Assembly (NCBI GenBank): GCA_028023455.1
Contig: JAQFVV010000511.1
Span: 238,315 to 302,314, forward strand
Direction of reading: 5' to 3'
DNA: 64,000 nucleotides
Origin: Epiperipatus broadwayi
Lineage: Eukaryota > Onychophora > Udeonychophora > Euonychophora > Peripatidae
This document shows, one piece after another, positions 55,150 through 64,000 of the stretch (the stretch's first letter is position 1; each line of letters starts with the position of its first letter). The notes under the pieces were generated by a model that worked only from the letters and a program-made list of their open reading frames with translations, was not told the DNA's origin and searched no databases. A program made the translations under genes and the position numbers.

Positions 55150-55555
55150 AAGAAGGTTTCAATCTACAAATTCATTTTAAGTGACAATGATAGTAATAAA
55201 AACATAAATGGAAGAAAATTGTATGAAGAACCATGTCTGGCTAAAAACTTATTTTCAAGTGAATTATCACAAATCAAAAATCCACTGGATGTTCTGACTT
55301 ATATTCATGTAAATGATTTGACTGTTTCATTCCCAAATTTGAGTATACTATTAAGAATATTATTAATTCTTCCTACAAGTATAGCTAGTGGAGAGAGATC
55401 ATTTTTGAAGTTAAAAATCATTTAAAATTATTTACATTCAACAATGGGAAATTTATCAATGATGTAGCTATAGAGAATGATATGTGCAATAGTCTAAATG
55501 CTGATGATATTATATCTAAATTCTGTTCTGTAAAAGTTCAGAAAGTAATTTTATA
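55150..55555 (+). pseudogene. hAT transposase C-terminal dimerisation domain (ZMYM/TTF-type)
   Basis: The frame from about 55150 reads NLKKVSIYKF, NGRKLYEEPCLAKNLF, NPLDVLTYIHVND, then FPNLSILLRILLILPTSIAS and GERSFLKLKII. The FPNL..ALRILLT.PVS.ASGERSFSKLK block is the signature of the hAT C-terminal dimerisation domain, which in active elements completes the RNase H-like catalytic core and holds the transposase dimer. After a one-base shift it continues NYLHSTMG, AIENDMCNSLNADDII and SKFCSVKVQK to a stop near 55553, matching the natural C terminus. The N-terminal zinc fingers and catalytic domain are absent upstream. One frameshift plus scattered changes: dead, but relatively well preserved. 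Confidence 0.8.
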
Positions 55556-55564
55556 ATTATATAA

Positions 55565-55789
55565 TAATTAGAGAGAATTTAAACACAGACCTTCAAGTTC
55601 CTTTTAACTATCCACTCCATTATTTATAATTAATACACATGAAAGCATGTGAAAAAGATAAATTATCTCTAATATACATATTTTATACTGAACTAGAACT
55701 CATTAGTTGGTCCAAATCATCATCCCCCACACATACAATCAGTGCTCAGTTTATATTAAGATAGCAAATTTTCAAACTTTAATGGATGT
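55565..55789 (-). mobile_element. SINE-L fragment, minus strand
   Basis: ACACAGACCTTCAAGTTCC, TTTTAACTATCCACTCCATT, AACTCATTAGTTGGTCC, ATCATCCCCCACACATACAA and TTTATATTAAGATAGCAAAT. It butts against the plus-strand tandem that follows, forming a head-to-head arrangement. Confidence 0.65.
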
Positions 55790-56043
55790 GCTTCAATCTT
55801 CTTCACCCTCCAATTCTTGCATTGGTTATATAATATGGAGTGGATAACTGAAGAGAGCTTGGAAGTCTGTGTCCAAATTCCTTCTAATTGCATCTAAAGT
55901 TTAGTGTATATAATATTGCTTCAATCTTCTTCACCCCCCAATTCTTGCATTGGTTATATGACATGGGGTGGTTAACTGAAGAGAGCTTGGAAATCTGTGT
56001 TCAAATCCCTTCTAATTGCATCTAAAGTTTAGTATATATAATG
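55790..56043 (+). repeat. 128-bp tandem duplication of the tRNA-like SINE-L module
   Basis: Copies at 55790-55917 and 55918-56043 both contain GCTTCAATCTTCTTCACC, CAATTCTTGCATTGGTTATA, GGATAACTGAAGAGAG / GGTTAACTGAAGAGAG (A-box region), GTGTTCAAATCCC or its variant (B box) and TAATTGCATCTAAAGTTTAG. They are about 93% alike, so the duplication is fairly recent. Confidence 0.85.
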
Positions 56044-56084
56044 TACTCGTTCTCCGTATCTTCTATGTATTAAGATTCTAAATA

Positions 56085-56465
56085 CGATGGATCAGACTGA
56101 TTTAAAGTCTATCATGGGTATGACAACAATACTAGCCTCAACAAGGGCTTTGAGCATTTCCATAATATGGAGCTGAAGAATTAAAGAGTGGAAAATAGTG
56201 ATGCCTATCCATTAAAGATTGAAGATTTGATATCTTAATATAAACTGAGCATTGATTGTATCTGTGCGTGGAAGATGATGATCTGGACCAACTGATGAGT
56301 GCTGGTTCAGCACAAAATATGTATATTGGAGATCATTTAGCTTTCTACGTGTATGTGGTCATGTGTATATCTGTTATATAAAATGGAGTGGATAGCTGAA
56401 TGGAAATAGAATGTCTTTTTTCAAATCCCCGCTAATTACATTTAAAGCTCAGTATATATAATAGA
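56085..56465 (+). mobile_element. SINE-L, plus-strand copy
   Basis: ACTAGCCTCAACAAGGGCTT, TTAATATAAACTGAGCATTG, GATGATGATCTGGACCAACT, GATGAGTGCTGGTTCAGC, GTGGTCATGTGTATATC, then the tRNA-like module GAGTGGATAGCTGAATGG ... TTTTCAAATCCCC and ATTACATTTAAAGCTCAGTA. With the preceding 128-bp duplicates it makes a run of three tRNA-like modules. Confidence 0.75.
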
Positions 56466-56504
56466 ATTGTATTTAATTATGTAAAAGTATTTTTTTTCGT
56501 TATC

Positions 56505-56596
56505 TTTAATAAAACATTAAACCCTTTTTGAAAGGGGGAGGGGAGGCGCCAATCATGTTTAACATAAGGGCGCTAATAATCCTTCATCCGGCCCTG
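56505..56596 (-). mobile_element. Terminus of a hAT-like DNA transposon
   Basis: Read on the minus strand from 56596: CAGGGCCGGATGAAGGATTA, TTAGCGCCCTTATG, GATTGGCGCCTCCCCTCCCC. CAGGGCCGG followed by GCGCC blocks is common at hAT-type termini in invertebrates. The opposite end was not found in this window. Confidence 0.4.
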
Positions 56597-56609
56597 CCCA
56601 GAAGTGACC

Positions 56610-57620
56610 GAAAGATCTTCTCATCTTGAGGCCTGGAGTCTACTATATTATCTCCTAACCAGACCATACAACGTAACTCTACACTGACTAGTTAAATAAT
56701 GAAAAAATATAAAATGACTTTCGTAATTCATGTGAAGCATTACATTTTCAAGTTCAGTAACATTTACAGTAAATGTAAAATATTAGCCTTTTGTGTACTA
56801 TGAACATATTTTTTAACCTCACTTCAGTTATACATTTAATTAGAGTAATTTTGATTTATCAATATAAATGATTCCAAATAAATGTACAACTACTGACATA
56901 AAAGTTATAGACGTTAATTAAAGAATGTTGAATGGGGAGATGAGTACATTAGATACATTTTATTCGATTTTTAAATTATTTCTTCTTTTTTAACAATTTG
57001 TGTTGGTGAATAACCTCTTACAAATATGTTTTTTCTTGGATAAGATATAATGATGTAAATACCGAGTCGCTTCTATCCGTATGTACAATATATTTTTTAA
57101 AAGGAGCTTACAATATAAAAGATAAATTTATGGTGAGTTTGGATTTTTTATTTTTAGAATTTTTATTAATTACCTTTAAAAAAGTGTGACTGGTAGTATT
57201 ATATAATTAATATTTGATAAGTTGAACTTCGAACTTTTTTATTGAAAAACCAACTGATGACATTTTTATTATCTTTAAAAGAATGGAATTATAACCTGAA
57301 AGGGAGGGAAGGAAAGTGCTTAGATAGATATAAAAGAATGTCATGCAAATTTTAAGCATTGCAAACAGTGTTAGAAAGAAAATTGATTAATTAACGCAAA
57401 ATGTAATTAAATTTACATTCTTTATCATTTTATACTTAAATATTTATTTCAGGTTTATTAATTCTTAAAATAGAAAGAAATATTCACTGGTTTAAACTAT
57501 ACAGCAAACTAGTTAATTAACTTTTTTATTTAAAAATGTCTATTAGATATATATGAGAATGAGTTAGCTAGTGATAAAAATTTATGGAAAAGTATTGTAC
57601 AGTTCATACAATAAGTGTAT
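56610..57620. other. AT-rich spacer
   Basis: A short less AT-rich patch at 56605-56690; nothing recognisable beyond. Confidence 0.45.
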
Positions 57621-57629
57621 ATTATTTAG

Positions 57630-58800
57630 CTATTCATAATCTTCTGCGAGATAATCTGGTGAATGTAATCCATTCGTTAACTTCACCACATCACTTTAAA
57701 TAGCAATTTGTCTTATCTCATGCATTATATTACATGTGATCTGTTTCTAGATTGACTTTAGAACTTAAGGTATTCATCTACTATTATCTCTTTTAGCAAC
57801 ATGTTTGACATAACTTCATTTCGGCTATTTAACTCAGTCAGTGATATCATTATTCTGTCAATGCATTCATTTGTGTGCTATGTTTTTTAAATCTCAATTT
57901 AGTTTCTCCACACTCCACTAGGTGGTCTGCAGTTTCAGTATAGATTTTCTATTAATAGAACATTTCATTAAAAATTATTTTTCCAAATATATGTATATTT
58001 ATTTTTAATGCTGGTTCATTTTGATTAAAAATATTTCATCCAAGGTTAATTTTATGATTATTATTTTTATTTCATCTTTCTCTGTATTATTACTTTGCAC
58101 AGAGGCAAAACTATCCATACACTAATGCCACTCAGTGCAAGCCAGAGTAATCAATGGATGCAAGAAGTTTGTGCATAAAATTCCTATCTAATGCCTACTA
58201 ATCCAATATCCCCAAACCTGTTTCTAGGCTTGTTGCTTTCATCAGTGAGTGCTCATATAATTTTGATGGTTAATTACTACTTTGATTATAATTATTTTTG
58301 TATTACTCTTTAATTTTTTTTGAAAAGTTTTTGTAATATTATTTTAGTCATTTTAGTTAAGTCTTTAATTCTAATTTCTTATTTTTATCTGACAACTCTT
58401 GTAACATTTGCTGCAGCTGGAATGTATTATTTGCAAAAACATCATCTATGAACTCTAGATAATACAAATAATATTTATTTAGTTTTTTTTTTCTTTTCAT
58501 GTTATTCCTCAAAATTCTTTTTGTGAAAACACTCTGCTAAAAAATTTGAAAAAAATCCACATTACCATTAATCTTCTTATTCTTGTCACATCTTCTTGAT
58601 ATTCTTAATAATGCAAATTTATTTTAATAAACATTCATATTAGTTTGAAAATATCTTACATCTATACCATGATATTAACAATTTTAATTACAGAAAAAAT
58701 GTTTGGAGTCTAATGCCATTTTGTAATCCACAAATCAATATAAAATGTCCAATTCCTTTTTATTGATTCTCTGCAATTTTTTAAATAATTGAATGTGATC
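57630..58800 (-). mobile_element. RTE-like LINE, RT palm to tail, interrupted by a foldback fragment
   Basis: Minus strand. Near 58700 it reads DYKMALDSKHFF (the DYEKAFDS box), then YHGIDVRYFQTNMNVY and KINGNVDFFQIF (corresponding to INRGVRQGD). Near 58465 it reads EFIDDVFANNTFQLQQML and QELSDKNK (the FADDIVLFANN...LQ.ML.EL box, first Asp region altered). Downstream, after the insert at 58098-58257, come FGKII, HLVECGETKLRFKKHST and the decayed tail, ending near 57640. All pieces are colinear, so this is one 5'-truncated copy. Confidence 0.75.
58098..58257 (+). mobile_element. Foldback-family (FBX) fragment inside the LINE
   Basis: CACAGAGGCAAAACTATCC, CACTCAGTGCAAGCCAGAGT, AATCAATGGATGCAAGAAG and GTTGCTTTCATCAGTGAG follow the FBX body order. 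No inverted half is present and no clear flanking duplication was found. Confidence 0.7.
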
Positions 58801-59115
58801 TGGGTTTTATCAATTCTTACTTATGGATATGTGACGTGGATATTTCATAAAAGTAATCCAGAGAACACATACCATTTAATGGAGAGATGTGTTTATTATT
58901 AATAAAAAAAAAGATCAAAAATGAAATACTTGGGTGAAAGAACAAAATAGTAATGCATGGACAGTCAAAGTCTTAAACTGGATCTCAAGAGATTGTAAAA
59001 GGCCTAAAAAGAGACCATGTGTGAGTTGGAAATTTGCTGGTATAATAAGGAAGAAACTCCAGGGATCAGAAAAATGATTAAACTTTTAGGATCTTCATCT
59101 TGAAGTGTATCAGTA
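58790..59115 (+). mobile_element. RTE-like LINE tail, head-to-head with the minus copy
   Basis: TTCTTACTTATGGATATGTG then ACGTGGATATTTCATAAA (codes the LTYG.ETW block), AATACTTGGGTGAAAGAAC, GTCAAAGTCTTAAACTGGAT, CTCAAGAGATTGTAAAAGGC, ending TGATCAAAAATGATGATGAT. A clean 3' end with a simple repeat; 5' truncated. Confidence 0.75.
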
Positions 59116-59344
59116 GTGATCAAAAATGATGATGATCATCATAGTCTAGCATTCTACTACCATTTTTAAATACAATTTTTTTTGGTTGCCTGTAGTCACT
59201 ATTTTCTTAGATGATTTGTAATTATCTTTAAAAAATATATTGATAATTAATTACATAAACTATGGTTACATTGTGCAGGCAATTGAATAAAGCTGGAAAT
59301 TTACATTAAATATATTAATGTAAGAATAAAAAAAACATAGACTT

Positions 59345-60745
59345 CTCAATTAAACAAATAATATGTCTAAATATGCTAAAATGCAGGTAATGGTGATGCT
59401 AAGTACAAATTGTAATATTAATTGGTTGAGTGCTTTCAAGAAGTTTTATCCTCTCATAATCATAGCAAATGGGTTATGTGAGCATGACAGAAAATGTATG
59501 CAACAAATATTTAAATATATGCAAAGTGGATTAGAAAGTCCACTTTTTTGGAAAGAAAAAATCATCCTTCCTTCTGGTTTATGTTATTGATGTTGTTAAC
59601 TATAAAACATGCTTTTTTAATTTTACATTTAAAGACATGGCATTCTATGCATGCAATGGGAGTGGAAGATATTTCAAATATATGGCCAGTGAACTTTTGG
59701 TGTTGTAAAAAGATGGAATTGTATTTGGGTTTATTCAGAGCTCTTTTGTATAAGTAACAGGACTGAGAGACATGAGTAGAGAGAGAGATGTGTGATATTC
59801 ACCAATAGTATATGGCATGACAACCACTTTGGGGACATGGAATCTTGTACACTGTGAGAAGAATCTGATCAGAGAGTGGGGGGGTCTTTTGAATTGTTAA
59901 TTAATCTGTTGATTGAAGGAGGAGTATGAAAACATAACTTGAAGAAAAGAAAGTCTTGATAAAGTTTTTAGTAAGAGAATTGATGTGTGGAAAAAGAAGT
60001 CATGGTCTATCATCTTTGGGATGGTTGATATATAACTTCAAGTAACATTGTTTTACCTTTCTTGTGAGCTGTCTGGGTTTGAATCCAGCATTAATGAGTT
60101 TATATCTTTTATAAAGCATAAATTTTATATCAAACCCTCACAAAGAAGTCAGACCATGGCCTTTTCTTCCATACATCCATTCTCTTACTAAATACTTTAT
60201 AAAAATATTCTCTCCTTCTTCCCTTGCTGTTTTCATACTTCTTCAACTAATAGATTACTTAACAATTCAAAAGACTGCCTACCCTCTGATCATACTCCTC
60301 ACTCAATCTACAAGATCCCATACCCCCAAACTGACTGCAGACATCTCTTCCCTTTGTGTCTCTTAGCACTGTTAGTTGTGCAAAAGAGCTCTAAATAAAC
60401 CTGAATATAATTCCATTTTTTTAGAACACCAATTTGAACTATCTCCTACTTCCATCACATGCATAGAATGCCATGATACTAAACATAAAATTAAAAAAGC
60501 ATGCTTTATAGCTAACAACACCTACAGTATAAACCAGAAGGAAACATGCTTCTCTTTCTAATCTTCTTTGCATATATTTAAATATTTGTCGCATACACTT
60601 TCTATCATGCTCACACAACCAACTTGCTATGATTATGATAAAATAAAACTTTTCAAAAGAGTTCAGCCAGTTAACATTACAATTTGTATCCATCATCAAG
60701 ATGCCTGCTTTTTGGCACATTTAGATGTATTAAATATATTACTAA
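59345..60745. repeat. 1.4-kb imperfect inverted repeat, arms about 650 bp, each with a related short ORF
   Basis: The left arm (about 59345-60040) and the reverse complement of the right arm (about 60115-60745) align over their whole length: AAATTGTAATATTAA / AAATTGTAATGTTAA, GAGCATGACAGAAAATGTAT / GAGCATGATAGAAAGTGTAT, ACATGGCATTCTATGCATG-like, GGAATCTTGTACACTG / GGGATCTTGTAGATTG, CTTTTGAATTGTTAA and TTTAGTAAGAGAAT. The left arm encodes (+, 59363-59590) and the right arm (-, 60720-60439) short frames sharing NWL, F.KFY, IIIA, LCEHDRKCM, QIFKYMQ. The spacer is about 75-110 bp. Could be a large foldback transposon or a segmental inverted duplication. No known protein family recognised. Confidence 0.75.
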
Positions 60746-61240
60746 TGATTGGATGTATAATTGAATAAGGTATAATTAAAATTTATATACTACAATAGAC
60801 GTTGCATTGAGGTAAAGATTAAATTGCTTTCTCTTATTCTTTTCAAATGTTATTGTATAATAGAAAGACATATATTTAATGATAACACTTACTTTATTTA
60901 TTGTTATTTACTACTTTGCAGGCAATGACAAACAATTTCATGTAGTTATCTAAATATCTTATAATAGTTAATGGTTTATTTCTAATTTTAATCTAATTGA
61001 TTTTACTGAAGAGAAGAGATTGGAGTTGAGGATAAGTGGAATTGAAAGCAAAATGGGTATATTAAAAATTACAAAGTAAATATAGTAAACTTTGTATCTT
61101 TAACATTAGGAAAGAGTCCTTTTGTATGTTGTTCATAACAGTATGTAAAGATGATACATTGGGACATGTAATGGTAGCTGTAGTGTTTCTATAGTTTGAT
61201 CGTGAAAAATGGTTAGGTGGGTTTTTTTTATCTTATCCAT
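60746..61240. other. AT-rich spacer
   Basis: Nothing recognisable. Confidence 0.5.
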
Positions 61241-61242
61241 GC

Positions 61243-61330
61243 CTGCATGGCTAAGCACAGTGATAGAGTGTCAGGCTCTAAAGCATAAGTTTTTCAGCTT
61301 GATTCTAGTTCTGGCATTTATAGTATTTTA
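61243..61330 (+). mobile_element. tRNA-derived SINE
   Basis: GCATGGCTAAGCACAGTGAT (A-box region), GTGTCAGGCTCTAAAGC (anticodon arm with CTCTAAA) and AGCTTGATTCTAGTTCTGGC (B box). Tail GCATTTATAGTATTTT. Close to a tRNA fold, but with mismatches in stems; a SINE head is more likely than a gene. Confidence 0.55.
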
Positions 61331-61508
61331 ACTTTGTATGCATTCACAAGCAACCAAGCATTTGGTTTATTTTGGCCATGTAAAGAAATGGGGACATCTC
61401 ATTCCAATTGATAAAAAAATGTCAGTAGGGAGAGAACTGAGAATAATTTCCAATTTTAAAAAATCAAAACATTTTTGTTTCAAGAAGCAATGTTTGAATT
61501 TTCTAAGA

Positions 61509-62277
61509 ATAAGATAATTGAACAAAGGCAAAACTCTCCATACAGCAGTGCCACTTAGCGCAAGCCAGAATAGTCAATGGATGCAGAAAGGTTTATGCAT
61601 AAAATCCCAATCTAGTGCCTACTTATTCAATTTACTCAGATTAGTTTCTAGCTTGTGGTTTTCATCAGTGAGGAGCCTTGGATATGAGAGCACTGCACCT
61701 AGATCTTGGAGTCTAATATAATCCTCAGCAGCCACCTTTTACCTTATTAGCTACTTGTATTGAGAGTTTTGCCTCTGTGGAAACAGCTTGTGCAATCATG
61801 TAGAATCATGATCATATGATGTTCAGTGATTTAATATCAATCCTTCCCAATAGGATTATGGTGAAGAACCAAAGATGCCAAAAAATATGGATGCTGATAT
61901 GAGTTCAAATCTATATGACTATACAAGCTAATAAACATGAATTGAAAACATTATTGTGTTTTTATTTTGAACTCAAAGCTTTATAGGTAACTAATAAGGT
62001 GAAAAGGTGACTGTTGGAGGATTGAATTAGACCCTAAGATTTCAGTGCAGTGCTCTCAGATCCAAGGTTCCTCACTGATGAAACACAAGCTAGAAACTAG
62101 TCTCAGAATATTGGATGAGTAGACACTAGATAGGAATTTTATTCACAAACCTTCCTGCATCCATTGATTACTCTAGCTTGCATTGAGTGGAGCTACTGTA
62201 TGGAGATTTCATAAGCAGCTTGTGTAAGCAAAAAGAATAGTTATCATGTGATGTTTAATGGTTTGATAAGATAATTG
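61509..62277. mobile_element. Foldback-family (FBX) element with perfect 12-bp target duplication
   Basis: ATAAGATAATTG occurs at 61509-61520 and 62266-62277. The element starts AACAAAGGCAAAACTCTCC and runs forward to about 61755 (AGCCACCTTTTACC, TTATTAGCTACTTG). It then switches to the inverted orientation at TTGAGAGTTTTGCCTCTGTG and continues through ACCAAAGATGCC, TGAACTCAAAGCTTTATAGG, GCAGTGCTCTCAGATCC and CTTGTGTAAGC, to GATGTTTAATGGTTTG. This copy is in the opposite orientation to 23923-25070, and its ends agree with that copy and 30018-30266. Confidence 0.85.
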
Positions 62278-62309
62278 CAGAGATCACTCAATTCTCAATG
62301 TGATAGTAA

Positions 62310-62700
62310 AGATCTTGGATGGAAATGATAAAAATTATTAAATAGTTTTTAATATTTTCATCTTTTTAAAATATCTTTATCATTATTGCAGTCTTCCAAT
62401 CATTTGGCATATTCCAATATTTTTCACATCTAATAAATATATTTTTATTGCCTTACGATGTGGCGCAGTAGGAGATAAAGCATCTGGCTTGGGATTGGAA
62501 GATCCCAAGATCAAATCTGGTCTTCACAGGTCTGGCACTCCATAAATCCATATGCTTTTTTATATATAGTTTTACTAATCATTTTTTTATTTTTTCATTT
62601 TTTTAAAAAAAATATATCAGTAATGATGTCACCATTTTCTGAAGCCTTGCTATTTTTTATAGATTTAATTGCAAGTTTCATTTCTTCATTTAAAACATAT
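62310..62700 (-). mobile_element. RTE-like LINE, RT finger region, split by a SINE
   Basis: Minus strand. Near 62690 it reads LNEEMKLAIKSIKNSKASEN then GDIITDI (the AI..LKN.KAPG.DGI block). After an interruption containing the tRNA-like SINE it reads CEKYWNMPNDWKTAIMIKIF and KKDENIKNYLIIF (the P..WK.AIIIPIFKKGD..NY.PIS block) near 62440-62320. One frameshift separates the last two pieces. Confidence 0.65.
62450..62560 (+). mobile_element. tRNA-derived SINE inserted in the LINE RT fragment
   Basis: TTACGATGTGGCGCAGTAGG (A box TGGCGCAGTAGG), GCATCTGGCTTGGGATTGG (anticodon-arm region), AAGATCAAATCTGGTC (B box), then CAGGTCTGGCACTCC and a T-rich tail. Lies between two colinear parts of the minus-strand RT. 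Confidence 0.6.
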
Positions 62701-63120
62701 ATTAAACATTGTGTTTTTTGATGGTTTGTGGTGATGGCATTTTAGTTGTATTTATATATATTAGATAATGAAAATAATATAATATATAAATACAATATAT
62801 TAATCATTTTTGTTTTTTAAAAAAGAAATACTTTTTTTAACATACATGGTTTTTGTAATAAAGGTTGATTATGTGCTTTTGGAAAAAAATAAAAGTATTT
62901 TATGACAATTTGCATATATATTTTTAAAAATAATATAAAATAATAAAGTTTTTAAAATGTTTTCCTGAAAGTTTGTAGTGATAGTGTTTTAGTTGTATTT
63001 ATATGTTGGACTATTTTGATCGTCTAGTAATTTTATTTAAATATTCCAATTTAACTGTTAGTAATAGCAAACAGATTAGTATATGAACAATGTTTCAAGA
63101 TGTATATTATTCTCCCCTCT
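62701..63120. other. AT-rich spacer with a two-copy repeat
   Basis: GGTTTGTGGTGATGGCATTT and TAGTTGTATTTATAT near 62722 recur as GTTTGTAGTGATAGTGTTTT and AGTTGTATTTATAT near 62970, about 250 bp apart. Not identified. Confidence 0.4.
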
Positions 63121-63121
63121 T

Positions 63122-63245
63122 CTTCAGGTGTTGCTGACCTGACCAGTGACCATACTAGCATGGGAATTGAACCTGGACCCTTAGATTCTTGGGTATTGAA
63201 TTTTAAGGTAACACCCTAATGAACTGAGCCATTCTGCCAAAGGCA
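63122..63245 (-). mobile_element. tRNA-derived SINE, minus strand
   Basis: The reverse complement reads TTGGCAGAATGGCTCAGTTC (A box GGCTCAGTT), ACCCAAGAATCTAAGGGTCC, AGGTTCAATTCCCATGC (B box), then GGTCAGCAACACCTGAAGAA. The A and B boxes are close to consensus. Confidence 0.7.
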
Positions 63246-63383
63246 ATAGTCAGTGTAAATTTCATATGAGGTTTTTCCTGATTTCTCCACTTTTTTCTAA
63301 GAGCAAAGTTGATTAGTGGTTTCCATACATTATATATAGTCACATTAGATTGACTTCTGGAATTGTTTGCCATTGTTATAGAT

Positions 63384-63460
63384 CAGAGGTTGGCAAACTG
63401 CAGCTCATGGGCCAATTGTTGCTATTTGATCCCAATCTCATGGCTTTTTTTATTATGATA
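63384..63460 (+). mobile_element. hAT terminus
   Basis: CAGAGGTTGGCAAACTGCAG, CTCATGGGCCAATTGTTGC and TATTTGATCCC resemble the left terminus of hAT elements of the CAGGGGTTGGCAAACT...GGCTC type. It is the counterpart of the right-end sequence at 23430-23620, but a different insertion. Confidence 0.55.
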
Positions 63461-64000
63461 AACACATTTTTATTTCCTCTTGTAATTTGTAATTAAATAT
63501 TTTGATGGCTCAAGGAGATTAAAACATGCATTACAACTTTGTTTCTTGAATTCAGCCTTATTAGAGAATAATAATTGTTATATATGATGAATATTTAAAT
63601 ATTAAAAATTTGTGAATAAATCAAACTGTCAAAATAAGTTTATTTATTTTTAAGAGAATTTTCATTTTTGTTAGGACACAGACTCTTTTATGTTCTATTA
63701 CTAAAATAAATGTTTACATTGTCCACAATCATTCAGAAATTTGTATTTTTCATGAACATATTTTTCACTTTTTTCCTTGCAGCTTTTTAATGGGAGTAGG
63801 AGTATCTCTTTTCTTGTAGCTTTTTAATTGTGGAGGGGGATAAACAAAACAACTCTTTGTATCAAAAAGTTTTTTTTCACCCTGTTGTACATAATAAAAA
63901 GTATTAAATGTTATAACTTTATTGCTAAAAAATCTCATCCCAATTTATAAATAAAGGCAGTTTAAATTTAAAACACATAATTGAATTATACATTGCAATT
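63461..64000. other. AT-rich sequence to window end
   Basis: Possibly interior of the hAT element that starts at 63384, but no transposase similarity is visible. AGCTTTTTAATGGGAGTAGG and AGCTTTTTAATTGTGGAGGG form a small local duplication near 63781-63840. Confidence 0.4.

Noticed and set aside
61243-61330. Functional tRNA gene
   Set aside because: Tempting anticodon arm and boxes, but T- and acceptor stems are mismatched and the 3' tail is SINE-like.

Overview
The window is very AT-rich DNA (roughly 70% or more A+T by eye) from an animal nuclear genome. No bacterial-style gene layout is present. The mixture of transposon families (RTE-like LINEs, Penelope-like elements with GIY-YIG nucleases, mariner, Tigger/pogo, several hAT types, tRNA-derived SINEs) points to an invertebrate metazoan with a large, repeat-rich genome. 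I cannot name the species. I recognise no intact host gene, rRNA or bona fide tRNA gene. The window reads as a gene desert or a very large intron filled with old, nested, mostly dead transposons.

Layout. 1-2.4 kb: minus-strand LINE (ORF1-like region plus start of the endonuclease) running off the left edge. 2.4-7 kb: AT-rich, with one inverted repeat and one small foldback element. 7-13.3 kb: SINEs, a mariner MITE, a large foldback element, a hairpin-bounded tandem array and a Penelope GIY-YIG fragment. 13.3-18.5 kb: mostly AT-rich, with a minisatellite, an inverted repeat and a twin TA-cored palindrome. 18.6-28.4 kb: dense transposon block with an RTE endonuclease fragment, a Tigger element carrying a nested MITE, hAT remnants, a 1.1-kb foldback element and the longest RTE LINE copy (about 2.4 kb). 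28.5-38.7 kb: tRNA-promoter SINE arrays, a short foldback element and Penelope fragments, one interrupted by a dimeric repeat with clean target-site duplications. 39-50 kb: mariner MITEs and RTE tails separated by long AT-rich stretches. 50-60.8 kb: hAT pieces, SINEs, degenerate tandem repeats, head-to-head RTE fragments and a 1.4-kb inverted repeat. 61-64 kb: SINEs, another foldback element with a perfect 12-bp duplication, an RTE RT fragment and a hAT terminus.

The most interesting material is (i) a non-autonomous foldback family with fixed, non-matching ends, a variable inverted/tandem core and 9-13-bp target-site duplications; (ii) a dimeric tRNA-like repeat inserted in a Penelope element; (iii) a 1.4-kb inverted repeat whose two arms both keep a similar short ORF; (iv) a recurring hammerhead-ribozyme-like motif near Penelope-type sequence; and (v) four mariner copies that appear to share one internal deletion. 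Coordinates of degenerate elements are approximate (tens of bases), because all alignments were made by eye.
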